NCBI RefSeq assembly: GCF_047123815.1 | Contig: NZ_CP138920.1 | Span: 992,001 to 1,056,000 of the forward strand | Source of the DNA: Maricaulis sp017643475 | GTDB taxonomy: Bacteria > Pseudomonadota > Alphaproteobacteria > Caulobacterales > Maricaulaceae | Direction of reading: 5' to 3' | DNA length: 64,000 nt | Shown: piece after piece, positions 1 through 8,498 of the stretch | How positions within the stretch are numbered: position 1 is the stretch's first letter | How the letters are laid out: each line of letters opens with the position of its first letter | Notes under the pieces: generated by a model | Seen by the model: the letters and a program-made list of their open reading frames with translations, nothing else | Databases searched by the model: none | What the model was told of the DNA's origin: nothing | Made by a program: the position numbers and the translations under genes

Positions 1-681
1 GCCAACACCGATGCCTGGCAACCGGTCGAGCGTCGTCTGGAAATCACCCGTGACATCCTCAAGGTCTTTGCCCGCTACAAACACCCGGTCAGCTTCATCA
101 CCAAATCCGCCCTCGTCCTGCGCGATCTCGATATTCTCGGGCCGATGGCGGAACAGGGCCTGGCCAAGGGGGCCGTCTCGCTGACCACGCTGGACCGCAA
201 GCTGGCGCGCGACATGGAACCGCGTGCCGCCGCCCCGCACCGCCGACTGAAGGCGATCGAGGGCCTGGCCAGTGCGGGCCTGCCCGTTACGGTGATGATG
301 GCCCCGATCATTCCTGCCCTCACCGATCGCGAGATCGAGCCCCTGCTGGAACAGGCAGCCGGCGCCGGCGCCAGCAGTGCAGGTTATGTCCTGTTGCGTC
401 TGCCCATGGAAATCCGCGACCTGTTCCGCGAATGGCTGGCCGAGAAACGCCCCGATGCCGCAAGCCGGGTTATCTCACTGATGCGGCAGATGCGCGGCGG
501 CCGCGACTACGACCCGACCTGGATGCGACGCGGCCGCGGCCAGGGCCCCTTTGCCGAAATGATCTCCAAACGCTTTCGCGCGGCCATGCGCCGCTATCAG
601 CTGGATGTGCGCCAGAAGGACCTGGATTTCTCCCGTTTCGAACGCCCGCTGGGGAGCCCGGAACAGCCCGGGCTGTTCTAG
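1..681 (+). CDS. Radical SAM protein, C-terminal part (5' end outside window)
   Basis: The reading frame is open from base 1 and ends at a TAG at 679-681, so only the last 226 codons are seen. The visible part fits the C-terminal half of the PA0069-type / SplB-like radical SAM family: a segment reading VSFITKSALVLRDLDIL, the stretch MAPIIPALTDREIEPLL typical of the barrel end, and a basic tail. The CxxxCxxC cluster motif that would prove the family lies upstream of the window. The substrate is unknown; these proteins are often annotated as DNA photolyase-like, without proof. A lipoprotein gene follows 68 bases later on the same strand. Confidence 0.75.
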   Translation, partial: ANTDAWQPVERRLEITRDILKVFARYKHPVSFITKSALVLRDLDILGPMAEQGLAKGAVSLTTLDRKLARDMEPRAAAPHRRLKAIEGLASAGLPVTVMMAPIIPALTDREIEPLLEQAAGAGASSAGYVLLRLPMEIRDLFREWLAEKRPDAASRVISLMRQMRGGRDYDPTWMRRGRGQGPFAEMISKRFRAAMRRYQLDVRQKDLDFSRFERPLGSPEQPGLF

Positions 682-749
682 GTCTACGCTCAATTTTTGA
701 TTGAGTCCTCCGGTAGCGACTGATACGACCACATCAGACAGGGGATTTA

Positions 750-1607
750 ATGTTTAAGCGTCTGTATGTGTTGTGCTTGGTTGCGCTCGCCGGGGGCCTG
801 CTGGCAGCGTGCCAGTCTGAGAGCTTGGTAGAGTCATTCATTCCTGAAGACGCACGGCCCATTGTCGAACAATCCGTCCAAGGCCTGGTCAACCGAGACA
901 TGGCAACGCTGCGCGAAGTCATTCCGGCCGGTGCCTCCGACGAGCAATTGTCCAATCTAGAAGCATCACTCCCCACATTCTTCCCGCCTGCCAGCTATGG
1001 CGACGCCCGACTGGTCGGAGCCAACCGCACCGTCGAGACACGACTGAGCTCCGGCACGCTCGACCGGCTCGAACTTGTTTATGTAGTGCCTTCGGATGAC
1101 GGAGACCGACGGTTGGAGCTGGTCTTGCAAAAGGTTGGCGAAAACGCCTGGCGCCTGACCTGGATGAACGCGTTTGAGGCTCCGAACCACCCGTCCATCA
1201 GCCTGGACCGGGAGGCTAATTCCTCCGCCAGAAACCTGGCACTGCTGGTGCCAATATCCAGCCTCGGATTTGTCCTGATCACCCTCATCGCCAGCTTCCG
1301 CTTCAAGCGGATCAAAAGGCGCATTCTGTGGACCCTGTTCATCCTCTCCAGCTATCCGGTGTTCGAGTTCAACTGGACACAGGAAGTCTGGACAATGGTC
1401 GCGCCGGCGATGACGTCAACTGAGAATGGCGCTCATTTCAACCTCATTTCGCTCACCCTGCTCGGAGCGGGCTTTGAGGATTTCGCCCCGCTGGAAGCCG
1501 CTCGGATCACCGCCGGCTTCCCGCTCGGCGCGCTTTTCTTCTGGTACCGGGTGATGCGCGGTGGCCCCACACGCAAGCCTGACGAACAGGAACGTGTTCG
1601 CGGCTAG
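750..1607 (+). CDS. Membrane-associated lipoprotein of unknown function
   Basis: A 285-residue protein with an N-terminal lipoprotein signal: basic MFKR, a hydrophobic stretch and the lipobox LLAAC with Cys21 as the lipidated residue. A polar domain follows to about residue 160. One to three hydrophobic segments lie in the last third (from about NLALLVPISSLGFVLI), separated by the basic patch FRFKRIKRR. The mix of a lipobox and later membrane helices is unusual, so it may be an anchored inner-membrane protein. I do not recognise the family. Its TAG stop overlaps the stop of the convergent c-di-GMP gene inside a CTAG tetramer. Confidence 0.65.
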   Translation: MFKRLYVLCLVALAGGLLAACQSESLVESFIPEDARPIVEQSVQGLVNRDMATLREVIPAGASDEQLSNLEASLPTFFPPASYGDARLVGANRTVETRLSSGTLDRLELVYVVPSDDGDRRLELVLQKVGENAWRLTWMNAFEAPNHPSISLDREANSSARNLALLVPISSLGFVLITLIASFRFKRIKRRILWTLFILSSYPVFEFNWTQEVWTMVAPAMTSTENGAHFNLISLTLLGAGFEDFAPLEAARITAGFPLGALFFWYRVMRGGPTRKPDEQERVRG

Positions 1608-4027
1608 GCCGCGCCACCACTCCAGTTTTGCTGGAGCTGTTCACACAGGTGATCGGCGGCACGCGCAGCCAGGTCCGGCGGGTTTTTGAGGAATTCCGGC
1701 AATTGACCGCGTGTGAGCGGACGCGACAACAGATAACCCTGGATCAGGACTTCCGGCTGGTCGCCCAGAGCCGACATCTCGTCAAGATCCTCGATCCCCT
1801 CGACCACGACGCCCATGCCCAGCTGGTGTGCCAGCTCGATGGTCGAGGCGACGATGATCTGGGCTTCCGGCTCGTTCTGAAGGCCGGAAATGAATGACCG
1901 GTCGATCTTGATCTTGTCGAAGGGGAAGGCACGCAGATAGTTCAGCGAGGCATAACCCGTACCGAAATCATCCATCGACAAGCCAACGCCCAGCTCCTTG
2001 AGACGACGCATCAGCGTCAGCGCACGCGCCTCGTCATCGATGACGACACCTTCGGTGATCTCGATCTCGAGACGGTGCGGTTCCAGGCCTGACTTGGCCA
2101 GCGCACGCTCGACCGAGAGAATGAAATTGCCCTGTTTGAACTGGGCGGGCGAAACATTGACCGCAACCCGCTGCCCCTCGGGCCAGTACACAGCCTCACG
2201 GCAGGCCGTTTCCAGAACCCATTGGCCGAGCTTGAGAATTTGTCCGCTTTCCTCGGCCAGCTGGATGAATTCGGCCGGCGAGACAAAGCCACGCACCTCG
2301 TCCTCCCAGCGCACCAGCGCCTCGAAGCCGCGGATCTCTCCGGTGCCGAGGTGAGATTGTGGCTGGAAGTGCAGATCCAGCAACTCGTCCTCGATGGCCA
2401 TGGCCAGGTCAGATTCCAGCATGCGTTTTTCCTGCAGCTCGCGTCCCATTTTCGGGTCGAAGTCACAGACACAGTTTCGGCCGAGATGTTTGGCCTTGTA
2501 GAGCGCGAGGTCCGCCTGATTCATCAGCCGGTCTAGATCCTCCCCGTCCAGCGGGAACAAGGTCACACCGCCCGAGGCACTGACATTGAGATGTACCGAG
2601 CCAATCGTGACCGGAGAGCCGACCGAGGCAACGACACGCTCGGCCACCGCATTGGCCGCCATGCGGGACTCACAATCCGGCAGGATGACCGCGAACTCAT
2701 CGCCGCTCAGGCGGGCCGCGATGGCACCCTTGGGCAGAGCGTCCTGCATGCGCTCGGCAACGGTCTTAAGCAATTCATCGCCCGCGGCGTGGCCATGCAC
2801 GTCATTGACTTCCTTGAAGCGGTCGAGATCGAAGAACATCAACGCGACTTCGGTATGATTGCCCCAGGCCATGGTCAGCTCGTTCTCGAGGGCTTCCCGG
2901 AAGCGCAGGCGATTGGGCAGGCCGGTCAGCGCATCGTGATGCGCCATGTGCATGATGCGCTGGCGCGAACGCTCTTCGCTTGAGATATCGCGGAAGGCAA
3001 TGATCAGGCTGTCTTCATTGCGGAACTCGATGCCGCGGCAGCTGACCTGGGCAGTGATGATCTGTTCGCTGCGGGAACGCAGGCGACAGGTCGACTTGTC
3101 ACCACATTCCAACCCCTGCAAGACCGCCACGGAAGCCTCATCCAAGCCAACCTTGCACAAGGGCATGTTGATCAGGTCTTCCTTTTCCAGGCCGGTGATC
3201 TCGCAAATACGCTCATTGACTTCAACAATGCGACCATCCTGGACCAGGACCAGACCTTCAAAAGTCGAATTTGCCAGGGCGTTGATACGCTGCCCCTCGG
3301 CTTCGCGCCGCTTCCCGATATGCAGATCGAACAGGGCAAAACTCAGCCCCAGACCGGCGATCGGTAGAATCCCCAGCGCAATGGTCAGGCCCATCAGTTT
3401 GGGTGCCGTCTCCAGCTTGGCGACCTGCATCAGCTCGACCTGGCTGACTTCAAGCGCCTGGGTCAGGGTGAAATAGGCGATCAGCGGCACACTCGCCAGA
3501 ACGCTAGCCGCGAGGGCCAGCCCGACAGCACCGGTCACCCGCGACGCCAGCAGGGCACTCAGCATGGTCACCCCGACAACGGCAGCCATGCCAAGGCACG
3601 CCACAGGCTCGCTCCAGCCGACAGGGACGGGCGCGCTTATGGCGTTGAGACCAAAATAGATCATCGCCGCTGCCCCCGCTCCGACCGTCGCACCACCGAC
3701 AAGCGAACCCAGCTTGTGCTTGAGGAAGGCCATCACCGTCCAGCCCGCGCAGGCCATGCCTACGACGACCAGGAAGGACGACAAAACAAGGAAGGGGTCA
3801 AAAGCAATCGTGACGCCAGCATTAAAGCCCATCGTCGCGACAAAACCGGCGCCCCAGCTACCAATGCCTGTCAGGAACCCCGCGACCGTGAGCCAGACCA
3901 GGCGACGCTCATCCTCGAGGATGAGAATACGCCGAACGGCGGCGATCGCAGCGACCGCGCACACCAGGCTCAACAGAGCAGCAACCCCCAGCAGCCACAC
4001 ATCGTGTACTGCGGCCGAATTGACCAT
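1604..4027 (-). CDS. MHYT-like / PAS / GGDEF / EAL c-di-GMP signalling protein
   Basis: Predicted 807 residues. Residues 1-235 are several membrane helices whose repeats resemble the MHYT sensor fold (GIGSWGAGFVATMGF near 54-68, AAMIYFGLNA near 120-129), but the Met-His-Tyr-Thr residues themselves are mostly replaced. A PAS domain spans about 247-350. The GGDEF domain has SGDEF at 441-445, with no RxxD inhibitory site just ahead. The EAL domain from about 545 has EALVRW, DDFGTGYAS and VVVEGIED, the residues needed for c-di-GMP hydrolysis. It may therefore make or degrade c-di-GMP. I chose the ATG at 4027 because a purine-rich AAAGAAG precedes it; an in-frame ATG at 4075 would add 16 residues. 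It is divergent from rnhB. Confidence 0.9.
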   Translation of the reverse strand: MVNSAAVHDVWLLGVAALLSLVCAVAAIAAVRRILILEDERRLVWLTVAGFLTGIGSWGAGFVATMGFNAGVTIAFDPFLVLSSFLVVVGMACAGWTVMAFLKHKLGSLVGGATVGAGAAAMIYFGLNAISAPVPVGWSEPVACLGMAAVVGVTMLSALLASRVTGAVGLALAASVLASVPLIAYFTLTQALEVSQVELMQVAKLETAPKLMGLTIALGILPIAGLGLSFALFDLHIGKRREAEGQRINALANSTFEGLVLVQDGRIVEVNERICEITGLEKEDLINMPLCKVGLDEASVAVLQGLECGDKSTCRLRSRSEQIITAQVSCRGIEFRNEDSLIIAFRDISSEERSRQRIMHMAHHDALTGLPNRLRFREALENELTMAWGNHTEVALMFFDLDRFKEVNDVHGHAAGDELLKTVAERMQDALPKGAIAARLSGDEFAVILPDCESRMAANAVAERVVASVGSPVTIGSVHLNVSASGGVTLFPLDGEDLDRLMNQADLALYKAKHLGRNCVCDFDPKMGRELQEKRMLESDLAMAIEDELLDLHFQPQSHLGTGEIRGFEALVRWEDEVRGFVSPAEFIQLAEESGQILKLGQWVLETACREAVYWPEGQRVAVNVSPAQFKQGNFILSVERALAKSGLEPHRLEIEITEGVVIDDEARALTLMRRLKELGVGLSMDDFGTGYASLNYLRAFPFDKIKIDRSFISGLQNEPEAQIIVASTIELAHQLGMGVVVEGIEDLDEMSALGDQPEVLIQGYLLSRPLTRGQLPEFLKNPPDLAARAADHLCEQLQQNWSGGAA

Positions 4028-4109
4028 TACTTCTTTCACGTCTTTTGTCTCGGTCCATCCACCTTTGATTTGCATGCTGACACGAAATCTTGGATTTAAG
4101 CTTAACGCG

Positions 4110-4721
4110 ATGGATTTTGGTTCGACTTTGCCACTCGCCGGCGTAGATGAAGCCGGTCGCGGCCCCCTCGCAGGGCCGGTGGTTGCTGCTGCCGTGGCGC
4201 TCGATCCCGCTCGCCCCATCGAGGGACTGGGGGATTCAAAGGCACTCTCGGAAAAGAAACGCCGGGCCCTGTTTTTCGATATCATGAAAAACGCTCATGT
4301 CGGCATCGGCATCGCCGAACCTGCCGAGATCGACAGGCTTAACATCCTGCATGCGACCATGGCAGCCATGCGCCGCGCTGTGCTTGGCCTGAGTGTCGTG
4401 GTGGGAGAGATCCAGATCGACGGAAACCGTGTGCCCGAAAACCTGCCCTGGCCTGCCAGTGCAATCGTGAAGGGCGATGCCAAGGTGGCCGCAATCGGTG
4501 CTGCCTCGATCATCGCCAAGACCGTGCGCGATGATCTCATGGTGCTCGCGGATGCGCGCTTTCCAGGCTATGGCCTAGCCAAGCACAAGGGTTACCCCAG
4601 CCCTGTTCACCGCGAAGCGCTTGAGCGCCTCGGGCCCTGCCCGATCCACCGGATGAGCTACGCGCCGGTCCGCAAAGCCCTCGAATCGCGCCAGCCCCGG
4701 GATGCGAATCATTGTGGATAA
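4110..4721 (+). CDS. rnhB: Ribonuclease HII
   Basis: A 203-residue enzyme that cuts RNA in RNA-DNA hybrids and removes single ribonucleotides from DNA. It shows the family signature LAGVDEAGRGPLAGPVVAAA, with the first catalytic Asp and Glu, GDSKALSEKKR, KGDAKVAAIGAASIIAKT and the final HKGYPSPVHREAL. Length is normal. The ATG at 4110 gives the usual short N-terminus; in-frame upstream sequence is antisense to the divergent c-di-GMP gene and is not family-like. The stop lies just before the ccrM promoter. Confidence 0.95.
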   Translation: MDFGSTLPLAGVDEAGRGPLAGPVVAAAVALDPARPIEGLGDSKALSEKKRRALFFDIMKNAHVGIGIAEPAEIDRLNILHATMAAMRRAVLGLSVVVGEIQIDGNRVPENLPWPASAIVKGDAKVAAIGAASIIAKTVRDDLMVLADARFPGYGLAKHKGYPSPVHREALERLGPCPIHRMSYAPVRKALESRQPRDANHCG

Positions 4722-4748
4722 CTTGATTCAGGGTTAACGCCCCGTTAG
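4683..4748 (+). promoter_or_regulatory. ccrM control region: CtrA-like box and three GANTC sites
   Basis: TTAA at 4734-4737 and TTAG at 4745-4748 are separated by exactly seven bases, one mismatch from the CtrA consensus TTAA-N7-TTAA. GATTC at 4725-4729 and GAATC at 4683-4687 and 4706-4710 are CcrM target sites; the last two lie inside the end of rnhB. In Caulobacter, ccrM transcription is activated by CtrA and influenced by methylation of GANTC sites in its promoter region. The arrangement here suggests the same circuit. The role of the sites is inference. Confidence 0.65.
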
Positions 4749-4798
4749 CCCTAAAAGCGGAAAACGGACCGTGATACAAGCGGGTGGAGTTTTGCGTT

Positions 4799-5878
4799 AT
4801 GGATCAGCTGCCGATCGATCAGATCCTCGAAGGCGAATGCGTGGAAGTGATGAAAACGCTTCCCGACGAAAGCGTTGATCTCGTCTTTGCTGACCCGCCC
4901 TACAATCTCCAGCTCGGGGGCGACCTGCACCGCCCGGACAATTCCAAGGTCGATGCCGTCGATAATGACTGGGATCAGATCGGTGGATTTGACGAGTATG
5001 ACCTGTTCACATGGCAATGGCTGGAACAGGCCCGCCGCGTGCTCAAACCCAATGGCGGTTTCTGGGTCATCGGCAGCTATCACAACATCTACCGCGTCGG
5101 CTCCATCCTGCAGGATGCCGGCTTCTGGGTGCTCAACGACATCATCTGGCGCAAGTCCAATCCGATGCCGAATTTCAAGGGCACGCGTTTTACCAATGCG
5201 CACGAGACCCTGCTCTGGGCCGCCAAGACCAAGGACGCTCGCCCGACCTTCAACTATGCCGCCATGAAAGCGCTCAATGATGGCGTGCAGATGCGGTCTG
5301 ACTGGACGCTGCCGATCTGTTCCGGGGGCGAACGCCTGAAGGATGCTGACGGCAAGAAGGCGCACCCGACACAAAAACCGGAAGCCCTGCTGCACCGTGT
5401 CCTGCTGTCGACGACTAATCCGGGCGATGTGGTGCTTGATCCGTTTTTCGGCACCGGCACAACCGGTGCTGCTGCCAAGCGTCTCGGCCGTCATTTCATC
5501 GGTGTCGAGCGGGACGAGGATTATATCGCTGTGGCCCGTGAACGCCTGCTGGCGATCGAACCTGCTGCCCGCGAAGCCCTGAATGTTACACAGTCCAAAC
5601 GCGCCCAACCTCGCATTCCCTTCGGAGCGCTGGTCGAGCGCGGCCTGGTCAAGCCGGGTGACACGCTCTACTGCCCGAAAGGCCGCAACACCGCCCGCGT
5701 GCGTGCCGATGGCACTCTGATCGCCGGTGATCGCGCCGGTTCCATTCACCAGGTCGGCGCCCAGCTTCAGGCCGCACCGAGCTGCAATGGCTGGACCTAC
5801 TGGCACGTCCGCACGAAGCAGGGGCTGGCTCCGATCGATGTGCTTCGGTCCGAAGTCCGCGCCACGCTGGAGAACTAG
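4799..5878 (+). CDS. ccrM: Cell-cycle-regulated adenine DNA methyltransferase CcrM (GANTC)
   Basis: A 359-residue beta-class N6-adenine methyltransferase that methylates the A in GANTC. The catalytic DPPY motif (FADPPYNLQLGGDLHRPDNS) is near the start and the SAM-binding FxGxGTT (DPFFGTGTTGAAAKRLGR) comes later, the order of the beta class. NPMPNFKGTRFTNAHET and HPTQKPEALL are Caulobacter CcrM-like. The C-terminal domain with CNGWTYWHV, needed for recognition in CcrM, is complete. The ATG at 4799 has GGTGGAG nine bases upstream; an in-frame GTG at 4784 is less likely. It follows rnhB and its CtrA/GANTC control region. Confidence 0.97.
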   Translation: MDQLPIDQILEGECVEVMKTLPDESVDLVFADPPYNLQLGGDLHRPDNSKVDAVDNDWDQIGGFDEYDLFTWQWLEQARRVLKPNGGFWVIGSYHNIYRVGSILQDAGFWVLNDIIWRKSNPMPNFKGTRFTNAHETLLWAAKTKDARPTFNYAAMKALNDGVQMRSDWTLPICSGGERLKDADGKKAHPTQKPEALLHRVLLSTTNPGDVVLDPFFGTGTTGAAAKRLGRHFIGVERDEDYIAVARERLLAIEPAAREALNVTQSKRAQPRIPFGALVERGLVKPGDTLYCPKGRNTARVRADGTLIAGDRAGSIHQVGAQLQAAPSCNGWTYWHVRTKQGLAPIDVLRSEVRATLEN

Positions 5879-5924
5879 CTATCGTCCGCCTCGGCGCCCC
5901 CTGAAACCTTGGTCGCTTCGGGCA

Positions 5925-5965
5925 TCTGCACTTGGTGCAGACCGCAAATCACCTGAATCTAGGTG
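5925..5965 (+). other. Two small inverted repeats between ccrM and the hybrid kinase
   Basis: TCTGCAC / GTGCAGA form a perfect 7-base stem with a TTG loop at 5925-5941, and CACCT / AGGTG flank six bases at 5950-5965. No T-run follows, so neither is a clear terminator. They could act as an mRNA end or as operators for the downstream kinase. The second repeat contains a GAATC (GANTC) site. Confidence 0.3.
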
Positions 5966-5987
5966 ACGTGCGGCTAAGGGGCTGGTT

Positions 5988-8498
5988 TTGAAACGTTCAC
6001 TGACACTGAGAATTGTGGCGGCGATCCTGCTGTCGACCCTGACTCTCTCGGTATTGGCCACCATTCTGGTCGCCGTCAGTTTCTGGCGTGACATCGAGCG
6101 GCAACAGACCCAGTCCCTGGACATGTACATTGCGGAACGGGCGCACCGGGCCAATCACATGTTCGATGAGATCAGCCAGGCCCACGCATCCGCACTACGC
6201 GCTGTCGAACGCCGGCTGGACGGCTTGCCGGCCGAGCGGATCGACGAGGAATTCGACCGGCTTTTCCCGCTTCAGCCCGACGGGACACGGCGCTCCATCG
6301 ACGCGCTGTTTGACGGCTATACCGATGACCATGGCAATTATCATCGCGGCGTCGCGGCCTTCATGAGCTCCCACGAACCTCTCGATACGACGAGAAAGCG
6401 CCTGTTGCTCGCGGCCTATAATGTTGTTGATCAAGGTGGCGAGATGCTGTCCGGGCATATCGACAATCTCTACCTGTTCACGCCCCAGAACGAGCTGGTC
6501 ATTTCAGCGGCAGAGCGCGAGGACCGGATGATGTTTTATCGCCGCGATGCCACGCCGGACTTTGACCTCACCGCGTTCAGCTTCACCGACTTGGTGACGG
6601 CTGAGAACAATCCGGATGGTCATTTTGTCTGCGACGAGCTCTCCCAGCTCGCCTTCATCCAGAACCGGGAAGCCCTGACGACAGGCTGTTTCACACCCTT
6701 GCGCCGCGATGGCGAACACGTCGCGGCCTTCGGCACCACCGTTCAACTGCGCGCGCATTTTTTTGAGGCGATGACGGACACGCTTCCCGATGGTCAGAAC
6801 CTGTTTATCAACCAGGCCGGCCAGTTGATCGCCCATCGCAGCCTGCTTGATGGAGAGATTACCCAGGATGTGGTCGATGCGCTTGGAACAAGCCTCGGTA
6901 TCGAAATGCTGCACCAGGCCATTCTGGCCACGGCAGAGGATAATGGCGCCCTGGTGACACCGGATGGCCGCTGGCTACTGGGCTTTTCGCGCATGGAGGG
7001 ACCGAACTGGTTCTTCGTGACATTGCTCGACCGCCAGGCCCTGCGCGCCGATGCCATTCGCGAAACCGCACGAATCGTCATGCTCGCCGTCGTCGGCGTA
7101 GCCCTTCAGGCGCTCTTCCTGCTCTGGTATTTCCGCCAGCACATTGTTGATCCTCTGTTGCAGCTGACCCGGCGTTTCTCCCCCGCACTCGACCAGGCCC
7201 CCGCGACTGAGGTGAACACACACAAACTCGCTGTCCGGTCCGACGAAATCGGCACATTGGCACGTACCCTCGCCGACCAGGATCTACGCAATCGCGAACT
7301 GCTCAACGAGCTTGAAGACCGGGTCGAGGCACGCACACGCCAGCTGGAAAAGGCCAACCAGGCCAAAGGCGAATTCATCGCCAATATGAGCCATGAATTG
7401 CGCACGCCGCTGAATGGTATCCACGGGCTCGCGCAGGCGCTGGAAACTGAGCTCAAGGAGCCGGAACATAAGGAACAGGCGCGGATGATCCAGGCGTCAG
7501 GCGAGACACTGACCCTGATGCTCAGCGATATTCTTGACCTGTCCAAGATCGAGGCGGGCAAGCTGGAGATGTCCCCAACCCAGGCACGACTGCCACAATT
7601 GCTGAGGGACATTCACGCTCTGTTTGCCGCGCAGGCCGAGGGCAAGGGGTTGAGTTTCACGCTGGAGCTGGATGACACGCTACCCGAGTCCGGTGTTGTC
7701 GATGCACATCGCGTGCGCCAGTGCCTGTCCAACCTGCTCTCCAACGCGATCAAGTTCACCGATACCGGCAGCATCACCACCCGCGCCAGCGCCCGACCGG
7801 TCGAGGCAGGACATCTCATCTCGGTGCGGGTCGAGGACAGCGGCATCGGCATGAGCGACGAGGTGATGGACAAGCTGTTCGCGCCCTTCCAGCAAGCCGA
7901 CGCATCCATTTCCACACGTTTTGGCGGCACCGGGCTGGGCCTGGTCATATCGCGCAATCTCGCCAGGCTGCTGGACGGCGACATCCGCGTGCGCTCCGCT
8001 GCAGGCCGTGGCTCGACCTTCACCTTCGAATTCCTGCTGACAGCCGAGGAGGCGAGCGCCGGCCCCGATACGGTGGCGAAAACACCGGTGGAACTGGCAA
8101 GGGACCCGCACTATGCAAGCCTGCACGACCGCTCGATCCTGCTGGTGGAAGACAATCTGATCAATCGCGAGGTCGCCAAGGCCTTCCTCAAACCTCTTGG
8201 CGCGAAAGTCGTCGAGGCGTTTGACGGCAAACAGGGTGTTGAAGCGGCGCGAAAGGAAGACGTCGACCTGATTTTGATGGATATGCGCATGCCGATCATG
8301 GACGGCCTGGAAGCAACACGCCAGATCCGCGCCTTCGAAGACGACAAGGCGAAACTGCCGATCATTGCCCTCACAGCCAATGCCACCGAGGAAGACGCAC
8401 GGGCCTGTCGCAAGGCCGGCATGAATGCCTTTGCCGCCAAACCGCTCAACGCATCGGACTTCTTCAATGCCATGCTCGAGGCGCTGGATACGGCCTAA
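5988..8498 (+). CDS. Hybrid sensor histidine kinase
   Basis: An 836-residue inner-membrane two-component kinase. A first membrane helix (about 7-29) is followed by a large periplasmic sensor region of some 330 residues and a second helix near 363-382 (MLAVVGVALQALFLLWYF). A HAMP-like linker and coiled coil lead to the phosphoacceptor motif MSHELRTPLNG with His469, the ATPase N box (NLLSNAIKF), GIGMS and GGTGLGLVIS. A C-terminal receiver has VEDN and the phosphorylated Asp765 in LMDMRMP. The ligand is unknown. It starts at a TTG preceded by AAGGGG. No response regulator lies next to it. Its stop overlaps that of convergent mutY. Confidence 0.92.
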   Translation: MKRSLTLRIVAAILLSTLTLSVLATILVAVSFWRDIERQQTQSLDMYIAERAHRANHMFDEISQAHASALRAVERRLDGLPAERIDEEFDRLFPLQPDGTRRSIDALFDGYTDDHGNYHRGVAAFMSSHEPLDTTRKRLLLAAYNVVDQGGEMLSGHIDNLYLFTPQNELVISAAEREDRMMFYRRDATPDFDLTAFSFTDLVTAENNPDGHFVCDELSQLAFIQNREALTTGCFTPLRRDGEHVAAFGTTVQLRAHFFEAMTDTLPDGQNLFINQAGQLIAHRSLLDGEITQDVVDALGTSLGIEMLHQAILATAEDNGALVTPDGRWLLGFSRMEGPNWFFVTLLDRQALRADAIRETARIVMLAVVGVALQALFLLWYFRQHIVDPLLQLTRRFSPALDQAPATEVNTHKLAVRSDEIGTLARTLADQDLRNRELLNELEDRVEARTRQLEKANQAKGEFIANMSHELRTPLNGIHGLAQALETELKEPEHKEQARMIQASGETLTLMLSDILDLSKIEAGKLEMSPTQARLPQLLRDIHALFAAQAEGKGLSFTLELDDTLPESGVVDAHRVRQCLSNLLSNAIKFTDTGSITTRASARPVEAGHLISVRVEDSGIGMSDEVMDKLFAPFQQADASISTRFGGTGLGLVISRNLARLLDGDIRVRSAAGRGSTFTFEFLLTAEEASAGPDTVAKTPVELARDPHYASLHDRSILLVEDNLINREVAKAFLKPLGAKVVEAFDGKQGVEAARKEDVDLILMDMRMPIMDGLEATRQIRAFEDDKAKLPIIALTANATEEDARACRKAGMNAFAAKPLNASDFFNAMLEALDTA

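Noticed and set aside
4028..4285. N-terminal extension of the GGDEF/EAL gene to 4285
   Set aside because: The extra residues are low-complexity and overlap the divergent rnhB start; a Met at 4027 with a purine-rich site fits better.
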